Below, one piece after another: positions 46,480 to 55,492 of a DNA stretch of 64,000 bases. The DNA is taken from positions 61,389 to 125,388 of the forward strand of contig NZ_JAUUTW010000016.1 in assembly GCF_030676415.1 (NCBI RefSeq). The letters run 5' to 3'. The DNA comes from Peribacillus frigoritolerans (lineage in GTDB: Bacteria; Bacillota; Bacilli; Bacillales; DSM-1321). The position numbers and the translations under genes are program-made. Numbering within the stretch: position 1 is the stretch's first letter; each line of letters opens with the position of its first letter. The notes beneath the pieces were generated by a model. That model was not told the origin of the DNA, did no database searches, and saw nothing but the letters and a program-made list of their open reading frames with translations.

Positions 46480-47466
46480 ATGAAAATTCGAGCATTGCTC
46501 TCACTTTTCCTTGTCACTGCGCTATTTCTGTCAGCCTGCGGCAACTCAAAGGGAGAATCGAGTAAAGAAGAAACCAAGGATGCCTTAGATATATATACAA
46601 CGGTTTACCCTTTACAATACTTCACGGAAGCCATTGGCGGGGAGTATGTAAATGTCGAGTCGGTTTATCCTCCCGGTACGGATGAACACTCATTCGAACC
46701 CTCTCAAAAAGATATTGTAAAAATGGCTGAGTCAGACCTGTTTTTCTATATTGGCTATAATCTTGAAGGCTTTGTAACCAAGGCTGAACCAATTCTAAGC
46801 AAAGAAGGCGTCAGAACAATCGCGGTAGGCGAAACGGTTCATCTTGATGAAGATGAACATGCAAATGAAGACGAGCATGCACACGAAGAGGAACATCCAA
46901 ATGAAGACGAACATGCTCATGAAGAAGACAGCCATGACCATGGGGGCGTCAATCCGCATTTGTGGTTAGATCCCATCTATTCCATTGATATGGCTAAAAC
47001 CATCAAGGACGAATTAACGAAAAAAATGCCGGAACAGGAAGAATATTTCAACAGCCAATTCAACAAGCTTTCCGAAAAGCTTAAGGCACTTGATGAAAAA
47101 TTCGCGACTACGATCGAGTCGGGCCGTACCAATAAGATCATCGTTTCCCATTCTGCATATGGTTATTGGGAGGAACGCTACGGATTGGAACAAATTGGCG
47201 TAACAGGGCTAACGTCTTCAAACGAACCTTCTCAAAAGGAACTGGGAAAAATCGTAACCATGGCTGAAGAAGAAGACTTGAACTACGTCATCTTTGAGCA
47301 GAATATCAGTTCTAAACTAACCGAGATCATCCAAAAGGAAATGGGAGCTAAATCACTTGAGCTCCATAACCTTTCCGTATTGACGGATAAAGATATCGAA
47401 GCCGGCGAAGATTACTTCAGTTTAATGGAAAAAAATATCAAGACACTGCAAACTGCATTGCAATAG
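46480..47466 (+). CDS. znuA: Zinc ABC transporter substrate-binding lipoprotein (ZnuA/AdcA type)
   Basis: 328 residues, cluster A-I binding protein. The lipobox is FLSAC (Cys about 20). A metal-binding His lies in PPGTDEHSFEPSQ. A histidine/acid-rich loop (about residues 124-156) carries four DEHA/EEH-type repeats, typical of zinc rather than manganese proteins. Further ligands are in GGVNPHLWLDP and VSHSAYGYW. The start is ATG 46480 with AAAGGAG upstream. Tandem Zur boxes in the leader indicate zinc repression. No permease or ATPase follows; those must be elsewhere. Confidence 0.93.
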   Translation: MKIRALLSLFLVTALFLSACGNSKGESSKEETKDALDIYTTVYPLQYFTEAIGGEYVNVESVYPPGTDEHSFEPSQKDIVKMAESDLFFYIGYNLEGFVTKAEPILSKEGVRTIAVGETVHLDEDEHANEDEHAHEEEHPNEDEHAHEEDSHDHGGVNPHLWLDPIYSIDMAKTIKDELTKKMPEQEEYFNSQFNKLSEKLKALDEKFATTIESGRTNKIIVSHSAYGYWEERYGLEQIGVTGLTSSNEPSQKELGKIVTMAEEEDLNYVIFEQNISSKLTEIIQKEMGAKSLELHNLSVLTDKDIEAGEDYFSLMEKNIKTLQTALQ

Positions 47467-47472
47467 GAAAAA

Positions 47473-47500
47473 AGCGGGCCCTTTGGGGTCCGCTCCTTTT
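47473..47500 (+). terminator. Rho-independent terminator of znuA
   Basis: GCGGGCCC (47474-47481) pairs with GGGTCCGC (47486-47493), flanked by A5 and T6. Confidence 0.9.
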
Positions 47501-47530
47501 TTGTCACCCATCATTTAATGAATGTTTTCG

Positions 47531-48595
47531 TTATTCCTTTAAGTGCTTCTCACGGATCTTTTCCATTTCCATCATCAATTCGGTTCCAATCGTTGATTCG
47601 AATTCCGGATAGATGACGCTCATCTCATCCATCCATTCTTTCTTTTCTTCATCTGAAAGTGTATAGATGTCGATATTCGATTTTTGCTGGATTTCCCAAA
47701 GCTGTTCCTGATTCAATTCATTTGATTTGATCCAAAGCCATTTCGTTGTATCATCCATCGCCCGTTGGATTTGCTGCTGAATGTCCAACGGGAGTTTGTT
47801 CCAAAACGGCTTGTTTATCATGACAACATACCCTAAATAGCCATGATCACTGATCGTTAAATATTTTTGCACCTCATATAATTTCTTGGAATAGATATTC
47901 GAAATCGTATTTTCCTGGCTGTCCGTTTCATTGATTTCAAGGCTTTTAAACGTGTCATTAAACTCCAGCTCAGAAGTTGTCGCCCCAAAATGCTTGAATT
48001 GGCTTTCCAGGACTGCACTTGGCATGATCCTAAAATTCTTTCCTGCAAAATCACTTGGATGCCGTATCGGTTTACTGCTTGTAATCTGTTTATAGTTATT
48101 CGACCAAAATGCGAGTCCCTCGATATCGATGGTATTCAGCTGCTTAAGCAGCTCTTCCCCCACTTCCCCATTCAACGCTTCCTGCAAGGCAGCGTCCGTC
48201 GGAAAGACGTAAGGGAGGTCCAATAGCATCCATTTCTTTGATATGCTCGTAATTTTAGATGTAGTTGGAGCAATCATCTGCACCTTGTTTTCTTGTAATG
48301 CTTCGATTTCTTCATGATCGCTATATAATGACTGATTAGGATAAACTTCAATTATGACACGATGATCTGTATATTCATCGACAAGTTGGGCAAATCGGTT
48401 CGCAGCAAGCCCTTTAGGTGTATTTTCGGCAACAACATGACTGAACTTAATCACGATTTGATCCTTCATCCCGACCTGTTCCTCATCCTTCGGCAAATTG
48501 AAACCGAAGCTTGTAAAGAACGATTGAAAGGATATATACACGGCTATCAACAGCCCCAAGCCAATTAATAAGAAGTACCCCCATAATGCACGCAT
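47531..48595 (-). CDS. dctB: DctB-like TRAP-type dicarboxylate-binding protein, membrane-anchored
   Basis: 354 residues. One uncleaved N-terminal membrane anchor (about 7-29) precedes a DctP-type TRAP binding domain: VIKFSHVVAENTPKGLAANR, then WSNNYKQITSSKPIRHPSDF and FRIMPSAVLESQFKHFGATT. No TRAP permease genes are adjacent. In B. subtilis, DctB works with DctS as an extracellular co-sensor of C4-dicarboxylates rather than in transport. Divergence from dctS-dctR here supports that role. Confidence 0.88.
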   Translation of the reverse strand: MRALWGYFLLIGLGLLIAVYISFQSFFTSFGFNLPKDEEQVGMKDQIVIKFSHVVAENTPKGLAANRFAQLVDEYTDHRVIIEVYPNQSLYSDHEEIEALQENKVQMIAPTTSKITSISKKWMLLDLPYVFPTDAALQEALNGEVGEELLKQLNTIDIEGLAFWSNNYKQITSSKPIRHPSDFAGKNFRIMPSAVLESQFKHFGATTSELEFNDTFKSLEINETDSQENTISNIYSKKLYEVQKYLTISDHGYLGYVVMINKPFWNKLPLDIQQQIQRAMDDTTKWLWIKSNELNQEQLWEIQQKSNIDIYTLSDEEKKEWMDEMSVIYPEFESTIGTELMMEMEKIREKHLKE

Positions 48596-48735
48596 ACCGA
48601 CAACTCCTCACCGCTCACTTCACATTATCACTATTCTATCACAGCTTTTTGCTGTCGTAATACAATGCGCGAAAAATAGCGAAAAGTGATAGAAATTCTG
48701 TTACTATAAAGTATAGAAGTAATGGAGGAAAAATA

Positions 48736-50346
48736 ATGGATAAATCCTTTCATATGCCCATTCAATTTAAAATCACCCTTCTATCATTCGTAATCGTCGC
48801 TTTTTCGATACTAATAGGCGGGATTTTTATATTCGGAAATATCGTTTCGGTCAGGGAAGATGAAATCGGCAAACGATCCATGATTACTGCCCATACCATT
48901 GCCGAACTCCCTGAAGTACAAAAATTGGTCCGTGAGCCTGAAGGATGGACGCAGCTTAATCCGATTATTGAAAACTTAAGGAAAATCCATCAAGCGGATT
49001 ATATAGTTGTACTCAACAATCAGCATATACGCTATTCCCACCCGGTGTTCAGCCAATTGGGAACCCCCTCGGACAGCAGCGATGAAAGCGCTGCGTTCGC
49101 TGAACACGAATACCTTTCAAAGGCGGCTGGCGAACTTGGCATTTCCGTCCGCGCATTTGTCCCGATCCTTGATAGAGATAGAGAGCAAATCGGCGTCGTA
49201 CTGGTTGGAAATATCTTGCCTACGATACCGGAATTAATCAAGGACTTGAAAGGCGAAATCGCGATTATCCTGGTCCTTACACTCCTATTCGGGGTATGCG
49301 GCTCATGGCTCATGGCACGAAGGATAAAAAAAGAGACCTTCCAACTTGAACCACATGAAATTTCACGGATGTTGGTTGAAAGGACTGCCGCTTTCAATGC
49401 CATGCATGAAGGGGTCATCGCCATAGATAATAATCAGACAATCACGATTTTCAATGAAAAGGCTAAGCAAATATTCAATATCAACGGTGCGGTCATAGGC
49501 AAGAATATCAATGATATTATACATGATACCCGTCTCCCGGAAGTGCTCGACCGGACATCTCCCATCTTCAATCAGGAAATCTCCGTTCAAAACAGGAATA
49601 TTGTAAGCAACCGGGTACCGATAAAGATTGCGGATAAAACGATCGGTGCCGTGGCGATTTTCCAGGATCGCACCGATGTGACGAAGCTAGCTGAAGAGTT
49701 GACTAGTGTCAAAGCATTCGTTGAAGCCCTGCGTGTCCAAAACCATGAACATATGAACAAACTTCATACGATAGCAGGATTGATCCAGCTAGGAAATCTT
49801 GACGAAGCTCTGCATTACATTTTTCAGATCACGGAAGAACAAGAGGAATTGACCAGGTTTTTAACGAAGCACATTCACGATGATAATTTAGTGGGGCTGA
49901 TATTAAGTAAGATATCCTTGGGACGGGAACTCGGAATCGAGCTCATCATGGACAAGCACACGAAATTGGACCGCTTCCCCGCTGATTTGGATCATCACGA
50001 TTTTGTTTTGATAATCGGAAACCTTATCGAAAACTCATTCGCAGCGCTAAAGCATTGTTCAGAGGAAACAAAACAGGTTTATCTATCCATCTACCAGGAT
50101 GAACGTCATTGTCAAATCGTGCTTGAGGATAATGGACCCGGCATTCCCGAGGACATTCATAAAGATATATTCGAGTATGGTTTTACAACAAAAGGTGCGG
50201 AAGGATCAGGAATTGGTCTTTATCTAATAGACCAAATTGTAAAAAAAGCGAACGGCGAAATGAAATTCACGACACGCCCTAACGAAGGAACAAGCTTTTT
50301 TCTTTCTTTTCCGATGCACGATATAGAGGAGAACCAAAATGACTAA
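48736..50346 (+). CDS. dctS: Sensor histidine kinase, DctS/CitA family
   Basis: 536 residues. In order: TM1 (about 13-35), an extracellular PAS-like (PDC) sensor (36-170), TM2 (about 173-193), a cytoplasmic PAS (about 215-320), and the kinase region. The phospho-acceptor is His337 in VQNHEHMNKLHTIAGLI, characteristic of the DcuS/CitA group. The ATPase N, G1 and G2 boxes are IENSFAAL, DNGPGIP and GSGIGLYL. AATGGAGG precedes the ATG. It overlaps dctR by 8 bp. It senses C4-dicarboxylates such as malate, fumarate or succinate by family inference. Confidence 0.92.
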   Translation: MDKSFHMPIQFKITLLSFVIVAFSILIGGIFIFGNIVSVREDEIGKRSMITAHTIAELPEVQKLVREPEGWTQLNPIIENLRKIHQADYIVVLNNQHIRYSHPVFSQLGTPSDSSDESAAFAEHEYLSKAAGELGISVRAFVPILDRDREQIGVVLVGNILPTIPELIKDLKGEIAIILVLTLLFGVCGSWLMARRIKKETFQLEPHEISRMLVERTAAFNAMHEGVIAIDNNQTITIFNEKAKQIFNINGAVIGKNINDIIHDTRLPEVLDRTSPIFNQEISVQNRNIVSNRVPIKIADKTIGAVAIFQDRTDVTKLAEELTSVKAFVEALRVQNHEHMNKLHTIAGLIQLGNLDEALHYIFQITEEQEELTRFLTKHIHDDNLVGLILSKISLGRELGIELIMDKHTKLDRFPADLDHHDFVLIIGNLIENSFAALKHCSEETKQVYLSIYQDERHCQIVLEDNGPGIPEDIHKDIFEYGFTTKGAEGSGIGLYLIDQIVKKANGEMKFTTRPNEGTSFFLSFPMHDIEENQND

Positions 50347-51034
50347 CGAAATTCGTGTACTTTTAATTGAAGACGACCCAATGGTCCAAGAGGTCAACAA
50401 ACAGTTCATCGAGCGCCTGCCTGCCTTTAAAGTCGTTGATACAGCTTCAAATGGGCTTGAAGGTCTGGAAAAAATCAGGCATTCTAAACCCGACCTTGTC
50501 ATTTTGGACATCTTCATGCCGTCATTAAACGGGGTTGATACACTTTATCAAATCAGAAAAGAGCAAATTGATGTGGATGTCATTATCATTTCAGCGGCAA
50601 ATGATCAGAAAACGATCAGAAAAATGATACAGAACGGGGCTTTTGACTATTTAATCAAGCCATTTAAATTCGATAGGCTAAAACATACGCTGGAACAATA
50701 CTTTGCTTTTCGGATGGAGGTTGAACCTGACCATCAAATTTCTCAAAATCAGCTCGACCGAATTCTCTTTCAAAATAAAACACATTCTGAAGCGAGTCCG
50801 AAATATGATGTTCCCAAAGGATTGAATGGCGCGACTCTTGAGCAAGTGACGAAGTTCATACAGACCCAGCCTGGGTCACTATCTGCGGAAGAAGTGGCTG
50901 ATGGGATTGGAATCGCCAGAGTTACAGCAAGGCGCTATCTTGAATACTTGCATGGCGAAGAAGTCCTTCAGCTTGACGTACAGTATGGCAGCATAGGCCG
51001 TCCAGTCAATAGGTATCGGCTTAAAAAAACTTAA
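50339..51034 (+). CDS. dctR: Response regulator, DctR/CitB family
   Basis: 231 residues. The receiver (1-120) has the acidic pair EDD at about 11-13, phospho-acceptor Asp57 (LVILDIFMP), Ser/Thr in ISAA and Lys in LIKPFKFD. A linker leads to the C-terminal HTH (about 170-228), SAEEVADGIGIARVTARRYL, the typical CitB/DcuR helix-turn-helix. Its start lies inside the dctS 3' end with AGAGGAG upstream. It would activate a dicarboxylate transporter gene (dctP-like), which is not in this window. Confidence 0.93.
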   Translation: MTNEIRVLLIEDDPMVQEVNKQFIERLPAFKVVDTASNGLEGLEKIRHSKPDLVILDIFMPSLNGVDTLYQIRKEQIDVDVIIISAANDQKTIRKMIQNGAFDYLIKPFKFDRLKHTLEQYFAFRMEVEPDHQISQNQLDRILFQNKTHSEASPKYDVPKGLNGATLEQVTKFIQTQPGSLSAEEVADGIGIARVTARRYLEYLHGEEVLQLDVQYGSIGRPVNRYRLKKT

Positions 51035-51041
51035 AACGCAT

Positions 51042-51071
51042 GGGGACCGGCTTGAAACGGTTCCCTTTTTT
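51042..51071 (+). terminator. Rho-independent terminator of dctSR
   Basis: GGGGACCG (51042-51049) pairs with CGGTTCCC (51058-51065), followed by six T. Confidence 0.88.
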
Positions 51072-51076
51072 ATTCT

Positions 51077-51223
51077 TTACGCACCTGTCTTCCGGTCATA
51101 TTGGCCCCACTTTCTCTTCAAAAGAAATAGCTCGCACTCCTCCAAAGCCGTCACTTCTTTTATGACATAGTCAGGCATTCCTCTTCTTAGTAGAATTTCC
51201 GCAATAAGGTACGGTTTTTTCAT
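51077..51223 (-). CDS. Small basic 48-residue protein
   Basis: ATG 51223 is preceded by a strong GGGAGGGGAGAG site and opens 48 codons to TAA at 51077. The sequence begins MKKPYLIAEILLRRGMPDYV, continues IKEVTALEECELFLLKRKWG and ends QYDRKTGA. It is helical and basic with no membrane segment. I do not recognise a family. It may belong to the small post-transcriptional or regulator-partner proteins common in bacilli. Its stop lies in the T-tract side of the dctR terminator. Confidence 0.6.
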   Translation of the reverse strand: MKKPYLIAEILLRRGMPDYVIKEVTALEECELFLLKRKWGQYDRKTGA

Positions 51224-51464
51224 ACACTCTCCCCTCCCTTTCCCTTGGTTGCCATTCTTTTAATTTCATTATACAAAATAATCCAATAAAGAAAAAATAG
51301 ACAAAGCCCCATTTTCTGAAAAAAATATGATTTATCCGGCCATTTAAATGATTTTTCTTCTCTAAAAACCCATTTTATAAAGCAATACTGGAGATAAAAA
51401 AGATTTGCAGACTTTAGACAAGTTAATAAAAATTCCAGGTTGATTTCAGATATCCGCTCCCTTT
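51224..51464. other. AT-rich intergenic stretch upstream of the small 48-residue gene
   Basis: No gene I would defend. A minus-strand frame here (51220-51549) is half AT-rich filler and half repeat element. The small-gene promoter must lie here, but I could not place it with confidence. Confidence 0.4.
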
Positions 51465-51790
51465 CCGCCGACTGGCTGCCAAGCCAGTTATTCGGCAGGA
51501 GTGTCGCAAATTTCATCAATCCAATGAAGGTTTTATAATAAGTAACCATGAAGGATGACCAAGTCTTGTTTTGAATTTTATGGTCCGCACTTTATTCGAC
51601 CGTTCATGAACTTATTCGACACATACACTGCACTTTATTCGACCGTTCACGAACTTATTCGACCGAACACGAATTTTTTCGAACTTCACCGCAATTTATT
51701 CGGCCGTTGACGAATTTATTCAACCTCTCCAAGGTCTCGGCTAGCCAGTTATTCGGCAGGAGTAACCAAGTTTTCTTTTAAAATCATCGA
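51465..51790. repeat. Composite intergenic repeat element, copy B
   Basis: In order: a GC-rich block (CCTTTCCGCCGACTGGCTGC, then CCAGTTATTCGGCAGGAGTG and TCGCAAATTT, 51470-51515); CAATCCAATGAAGG; AACCATGAAGGATGACCAAG with TCTTGTTTT; TATGGTCCGCAC; an array of TTATTCG motifs at 51592, 51612, 51635, 51655, about 51676, 51696 and 51716 (mean about 20.7 bp); then a second GGCTAGCCAGTTATTCGGCA block (51739-51760). These are the modules of copy A at 30.9-31.3 kb, with array and middle module inverted. Confidence 0.85.
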
Positions 51791-51992
51791 TCGAGATGAT
51801 AGCAATCGAACCTCCCTTTTGTCTACAAACTGATATTTGTTAGTATCCTATTAAAATCATTTTCCAAAAGGGTGGGGTTCCGTCCAAAAAAATACCAAAT
51901 GGGTGAGTTACATGGACCAGGGGAGTAAAAGGAGATAGAGGATTATCAATATTTGATCAAAAGAGGTGGGGAATGCACCTCCTTTGATGTTT

Positions 51993-53096
51993 TCACTTGT
52001 ACAATTTACTATATGTAGTCAATTCCTTTAGCCGCTTTTCATTGATGGCAAAACCGATTCCAGCTTTATCGGGAACTTGGATCATGCCATTTTCGACAAT
52101 GACTTCAGGATCGATTATATCTCCATCCCAATAACGGGATGAAGATGATATATCCCCGGGAATCGTGAACCCTTTTAATGTGGCAAGTGCAATATTATGT
52201 GCACGTGAAATGCCAAATTCAATCATACCGCCGCACCAAACGGGCACACCATTTCCCAGGCATAGATCATGGATCCTTACAGCTTCCATCCAGCCGCCGA
52301 CTTTAGCCATTTTAATGTTGATCACCCCACAGCTCTGGAGCGACAGCGCACTTTTGGCATCATGAAATGAATTTATGCTTTCATCAAGGCAAATGGGTGT
52401 CTGCAGCTGTTTCTGTAAAAATGAATGCTCCACAATGTCGTCATGTCCCAACGGCTGTTCAATCATCATCAGCTTAAAGACATCAAGTTTCTGAAGATGT
52501 GGGATGTCATCAAGCGTGTACGCTGAATTGGCATCTGCCATTAGCGGGATATCGGGATAGGCCCGGCGTATTTCCGTTAAAAACTCCAGATCATTTTGAG
52601 GATTGATTTTTATTTTATAACGCTGATAATCAGATCCGGAAAAATCCTCGATCTGGCGCATCGCGTCTTCAATATCATTGGATGCAACGACTACACCAGC
52701 TGGCACTTCACTTCGTTCGCCGCCAAACAGCCGTCCGAGGTAGACTCCTTTCTGCTTCGCATATAAATCGAGGAGTGCCTGCTCTATAGCAGACTTGGCC
52801 ATCGCATTCCGCCTGATTCCGCTCCATATGTTCGGCAGCTCATCAGGATGCCTAAACTGACTGGCCAATGTCAGCGGGATTAAGAAGTCATTCAACATAT
52901 GAAAGCATGTTTTGATCGTTTCCTCGGTATACCAAGGACTTGTAAAAGGGACAGCTTCCCCGTATCCAACCAATCCGTCTTCATCCATGACTTCGACAAT
53001 TATCACTTCCCGATCGATTACCGTTTCGAGATGCGTCTTGAAGGGCCGCTTTAAAGGGGCCTTAATGAGCTTTAGGGAAATGGAGGATAACTTCAT
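51993..53096 (-). CDS. menC: o-Succinylbenzoate synthase
   Basis: 367 residues, enolase superfamily. It dehydrates SHCHC to o-succinylbenzoate in menaquinone synthesis. The catalytic lysine is in YKIKINPQ; metal ligands are MADANSAYT, MIEQPLGHDD and CLDESI; and the second Lys is in NIKMAKVGG. It belongs to the Bacillus-type MenC/N-acylamino-acid racemase branch. The start is ATG 53096, overlapping the menE stop as ATGA, with GGGGGAA upstream. It is last gene of the men operon. Confidence 0.95.
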   Translation of the reverse strand: MKLSSISLKLIKAPLKRPFKTHLETVIDREVIIVEVMDEDGLVGYGEAVPFTSPWYTEETIKTCFHMLNDFLIPLTLASQFRHPDELPNIWSGIRRNAMAKSAIEQALLDLYAKQKGVYLGRLFGGERSEVPAGVVVASNDIEDAMRQIEDFSGSDYQRYKIKINPQNDLEFLTEIRRAYPDIPLMADANSAYTLDDIPHLQKLDVFKLMMIEQPLGHDDIVEHSFLQKQLQTPICLDESINSFHDAKSALSLQSCGVINIKMAKVGGWMEAVRIHDLCLGNGVPVWCGGMIEFGISRAHNIALATLKGFTIPGDISSSSRYWDGDIIDPEVIVENGMIQVPDKAGIGFAINEKRLKELTTYSKLYK

Positions 53097-54574
53097 TGCC
53101 ATTCCCCCATTTCCTTCTTCAGTTCCCGTCTCAGAAGCTTGCTTGCGCCATTCCGGGGAAGCTCCTTACAAAAAATCACGTTCCGAGGAATTTTATAGGA
53201 TGCCAAATACTCCCTGCAATATTCCAGCAGTTCGCTCTCATCAAGCTCTGAACCTTGATGCAAAACGACAAAAGCAAGTGGAACCTGGCCCCATTTTTCA
53301 TCGTCAGTCCCCGTCACTCCCGCTTCGAAAACATCAGGGTGCTTACTAAGGACATTTTCAATCTCGGCCGGGTAGACATTTTCACCGCCGGAGATGATTA
53401 AATCCGAGCGTCGGTCAAGCACATATAAAAAGCCTTCCTCATCGAGATAACCAAGGTCCCCAGTATAAAGCCATCCATCGGTAATGGCCTGCTGTGTAGC
53501 GTCCATCCGATTAAAATAGCCTTTCGTCACATTCGGACCTGAAACCACGATTTCACCCACTGCATTCGGTTCACATATAGTACCGTCCTTCTCTATCCGT
53601 AACTGCGAAGGAAACAAAGGCTTTCCTGCTGAGCCGATTTTTGTCATGCTATACTCCGGTGCCAGTGTCACAATCTGTGAAGACGTTTCGGTCATCCCAT
53701 ATGATTGATAGACGGGAATCCCTTTCTCCTTACATACTTCAAGTAAATGGACGGGTGCAGGACCCCCGCCCAACAGGAAACAGCGAAAGGTTTCCGGATA
53801 GCTTGTTCCCTTCATATCCTGCACCATCCTATTCAGCATCGCCGTCACGACCGAAATGATCGTCACGCCATTTTCCTGAATGCTCCGGTTTGCTTCCCGT
53901 TCATCGAAACGTTCCGCCAAAACGACTTTCATGCCATAAATCACATTTTTCATCAAGATGGATAAACCGCTAATATGAAAGATCGGAACCGCACAATACC
54001 AAGAATCCTCCTCATGCAATCCAAGGTTCAGAACAGACCCTACGGCACTCCACCAATGGTTGCCGAATGTTTGGATCACCCCTTTTGGATTTCCTGTCGT
54101 ACCAGATGTATACATGATCGTAGCGGTATCCTCAAGGTAAAACTCTTGAAGTATCTCTGCCGTGCCTTCATCCGGCAATTCTTCTATTAAACGAAGCTTT
54201 ATATCCGGGAGAATCTCACCAATATCAGAGAGTTTGCCAGAGAAGGATCCTTCTGAAACCAGATAGGCAGTTCCACTATCCTCGACCTGCCAGGACAGCT
54301 CCTTTGCCGTTAGCTTATTATTCAGCATCACAATCTTCACACCGAGATAAAATAGTGCATGGATAACGACAACACCATCAATATGGTTACGGAGCAAAAC
54401 CGCGCATGAATCGCCAGCGCCCAGACCAATGCTTGCCAGCTTACCAGCCATCTCCTCCGATAGTGTATGCAGTTCAAGAAAGCTATACGTACGACCTTCA
54501 AACTCAATTGCCGGGCGATCCGGTGAAAGATGCGCCCGATTTTTCAGCCAGTTCGGCAACTTTTCTTCTGCCAT
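53093..54574 (-). CDS. menE: o-Succinylbenzoate-CoA ligase
   Basis: 493 residues, ANL-superfamily acyl-CoA ligase. It activates OSB with ATP and CoA. The AMP-binding P-loop is IMYTSGTTGNPKGV. Other motifs are YQSYGMTETSSQIV, GWLYTGDLGYLDEEGFLYVL and the core hinge DRRSDLIISGGENVYPAEIE. The catalytic Lys near the end is in NGASKLLRREL. It lies between menB and menC, separated from menB by an 86-bp gap that contains a hairpin. Confidence 0.96.
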   Translation of the reverse strand: MAEEKLPNWLKNRAHLSPDRPAIEFEGRTYSFLELHTLSEEMAGKLASIGLGAGDSCAVLLRNHIDGVVVIHALFYLGVKIVMLNNKLTAKELSWQVEDSGTAYLVSEGSFSGKLSDIGEILPDIKLRLIEELPDEGTAEILQEFYLEDTATIMYTSGTTGNPKGVIQTFGNHWWSAVGSVLNLGLHEEDSWYCAVPIFHISGLSILMKNVIYGMKVVLAERFDEREANRSIQENGVTIISVVTAMLNRMVQDMKGTSYPETFRCFLLGGGPAPVHLLEVCKEKGIPVYQSYGMTETSSQIVTLAPEYSMTKIGSAGKPLFPSQLRIEKDGTICEPNAVGEIVVSGPNVTKGYFNRMDATQQAITDGWLYTGDLGYLDEEGFLYVLDRRSDLIISGGENVYPAEIENVLSKHPDVFEAGVTGTDDEKWGQVPLAFVVLHQGSELDESELLEYCREYLASYKIPRNVIFCKELPRNGASKLLRRELKKEMGEWQ

Positions 54575-54607
54575 TGCTGCTTCCCCTCTTCCATTTTGAT
54601 ATAGAAA

Positions 54608-54635
54608 ACAGCCCGGCGATTTTCCGCCAAGCTGT
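54608..54635 (-). terminator. Hairpin in the menB-menE gap, possible attenuator
   Basis: On the minus strand ACAGCTTGGCG (54625-54635) pairs with CGCCGGGCTGT (54608-54618, with two G-U) across a 6-nt loop, followed by TTTTCTATATC. It could partially terminate, or protect the upstream mRNA, lowering menE-menC output. Confidence 0.6.
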
Positions 54636-54660
54636 CAGTCTCATCGATTCACGCGATTCA

Positions 54661-55479
54661 TTAAGGGAAACGAGGGAATTGCCCAAAGTCCGGAGTGCGT
54701 TTTTCTTTGAATGCATCGCGGCCTTCTTTTGCTTCTTCTGTTGTATAGTATAAAAGTGTTGCGTCACCAGCCAATTGTTGAAGACCTGCAAGGCCATCCG
54801 TATCAGCGTTCATTGCCGCTTTCAAGAAACGAAGTGCAGTCGGGCTCTTCTCAAGCATTTCTTCACACCATTTAACCGTTTCCGCTTCTAATTGGTCCAA
54901 TGGTACGACCGTGTTGACCAATCCCATATCCAATGCTTCCTGTGCGTTGTATTGACGGCATAGGTACCAGATTTCACGCGCCTTTTTATGACCTACGATA
55001 CGTGCCAGGTAGCCAGAACCATAACCAGCATCAAAGCTTCCCACATTCGGTCCAGTTTGTCCGAAAACTGCATTGTCAGCAGCAATCGTCAAGTCACATA
55101 CCACGTTCAAGACATTACCGCCACCAATTGCATATCCTGCAACCATGGCTACGACTGGTTTTGGAATTACGCGAATCAAGCGTTGCAAATCAAGAACATT
55201 TAGACGCGGAATGTTATCTTCACCCACATATCCGCCATTTCCGCGTACTTTTTGGTCTCCGCCTGAACAGAATGCTTTGCCGCCTACACCTGTTAAAATA
55301 ATGACACCAATGCTGGAATCATCACGCGCCCTTGCGAATGCATCAATCATTTCAGCAGTCGTTTTTGGCGTGAATGCATTATGTACATGTGGTCGGTTGA
55401 TGGACACTTTCGCAATCCCATTATATTTTTCATATAAAATTTCATCATACTCACGTATTGTTTCCCATTGTATTGTCAT
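54661..55479 (-). CDS. menB: 1,4-Dihydroxy-2-naphthoyl-CoA synthase
   Basis: 272 residues, crotonase superfamily. It closes the OSB-CoA ring to DHNA-CoA. Motifs are [40 protein letters not shown], the oxyanion hole [12 protein letters not shown] and active-site [20 protein letters not shown]. The C-terminus [17 protein letters not shown] is family-typical. AAAGGAGGA precedes the ATG. It lies 13 bp downstream of menH. Confidence 0.97.
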   Translation of the reverse strand: MTIQWETIREYDEILYEKYNGIAKVSINRPHVHNAFTPKTTAEMIDAFARARDDSSIGVIILTGVGGKAFCSGGDQKVRGNGGYVGEDNIPRLNVLDLQRLIRVIPKPVVAMVAGYAIGGGNVLNVVCDLTIAADNAVFGQTGPNVGSFDAGYGSGYLARIVGHKKAREIWYLCRQYNAQEALDMGLVNTVVPLDQLEAETVKWCEEMLEKSPTALRFLKAAMNADTDGLAGLQQLAGDATLLYYTTEEAKEGRDAFKEKRTPDFGQFPRFP

Positions 55480-55492
55480 CTAAAATCCTCCT

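Noticed and set aside
51220..51549. 109-codon minus-strand frame
   Set aside because: Its N-terminal part (KFATLLPNNWL) is translated from the GC-rich repeat and also appears in the frame at 31128-31337. The rest is AT-rich filler.
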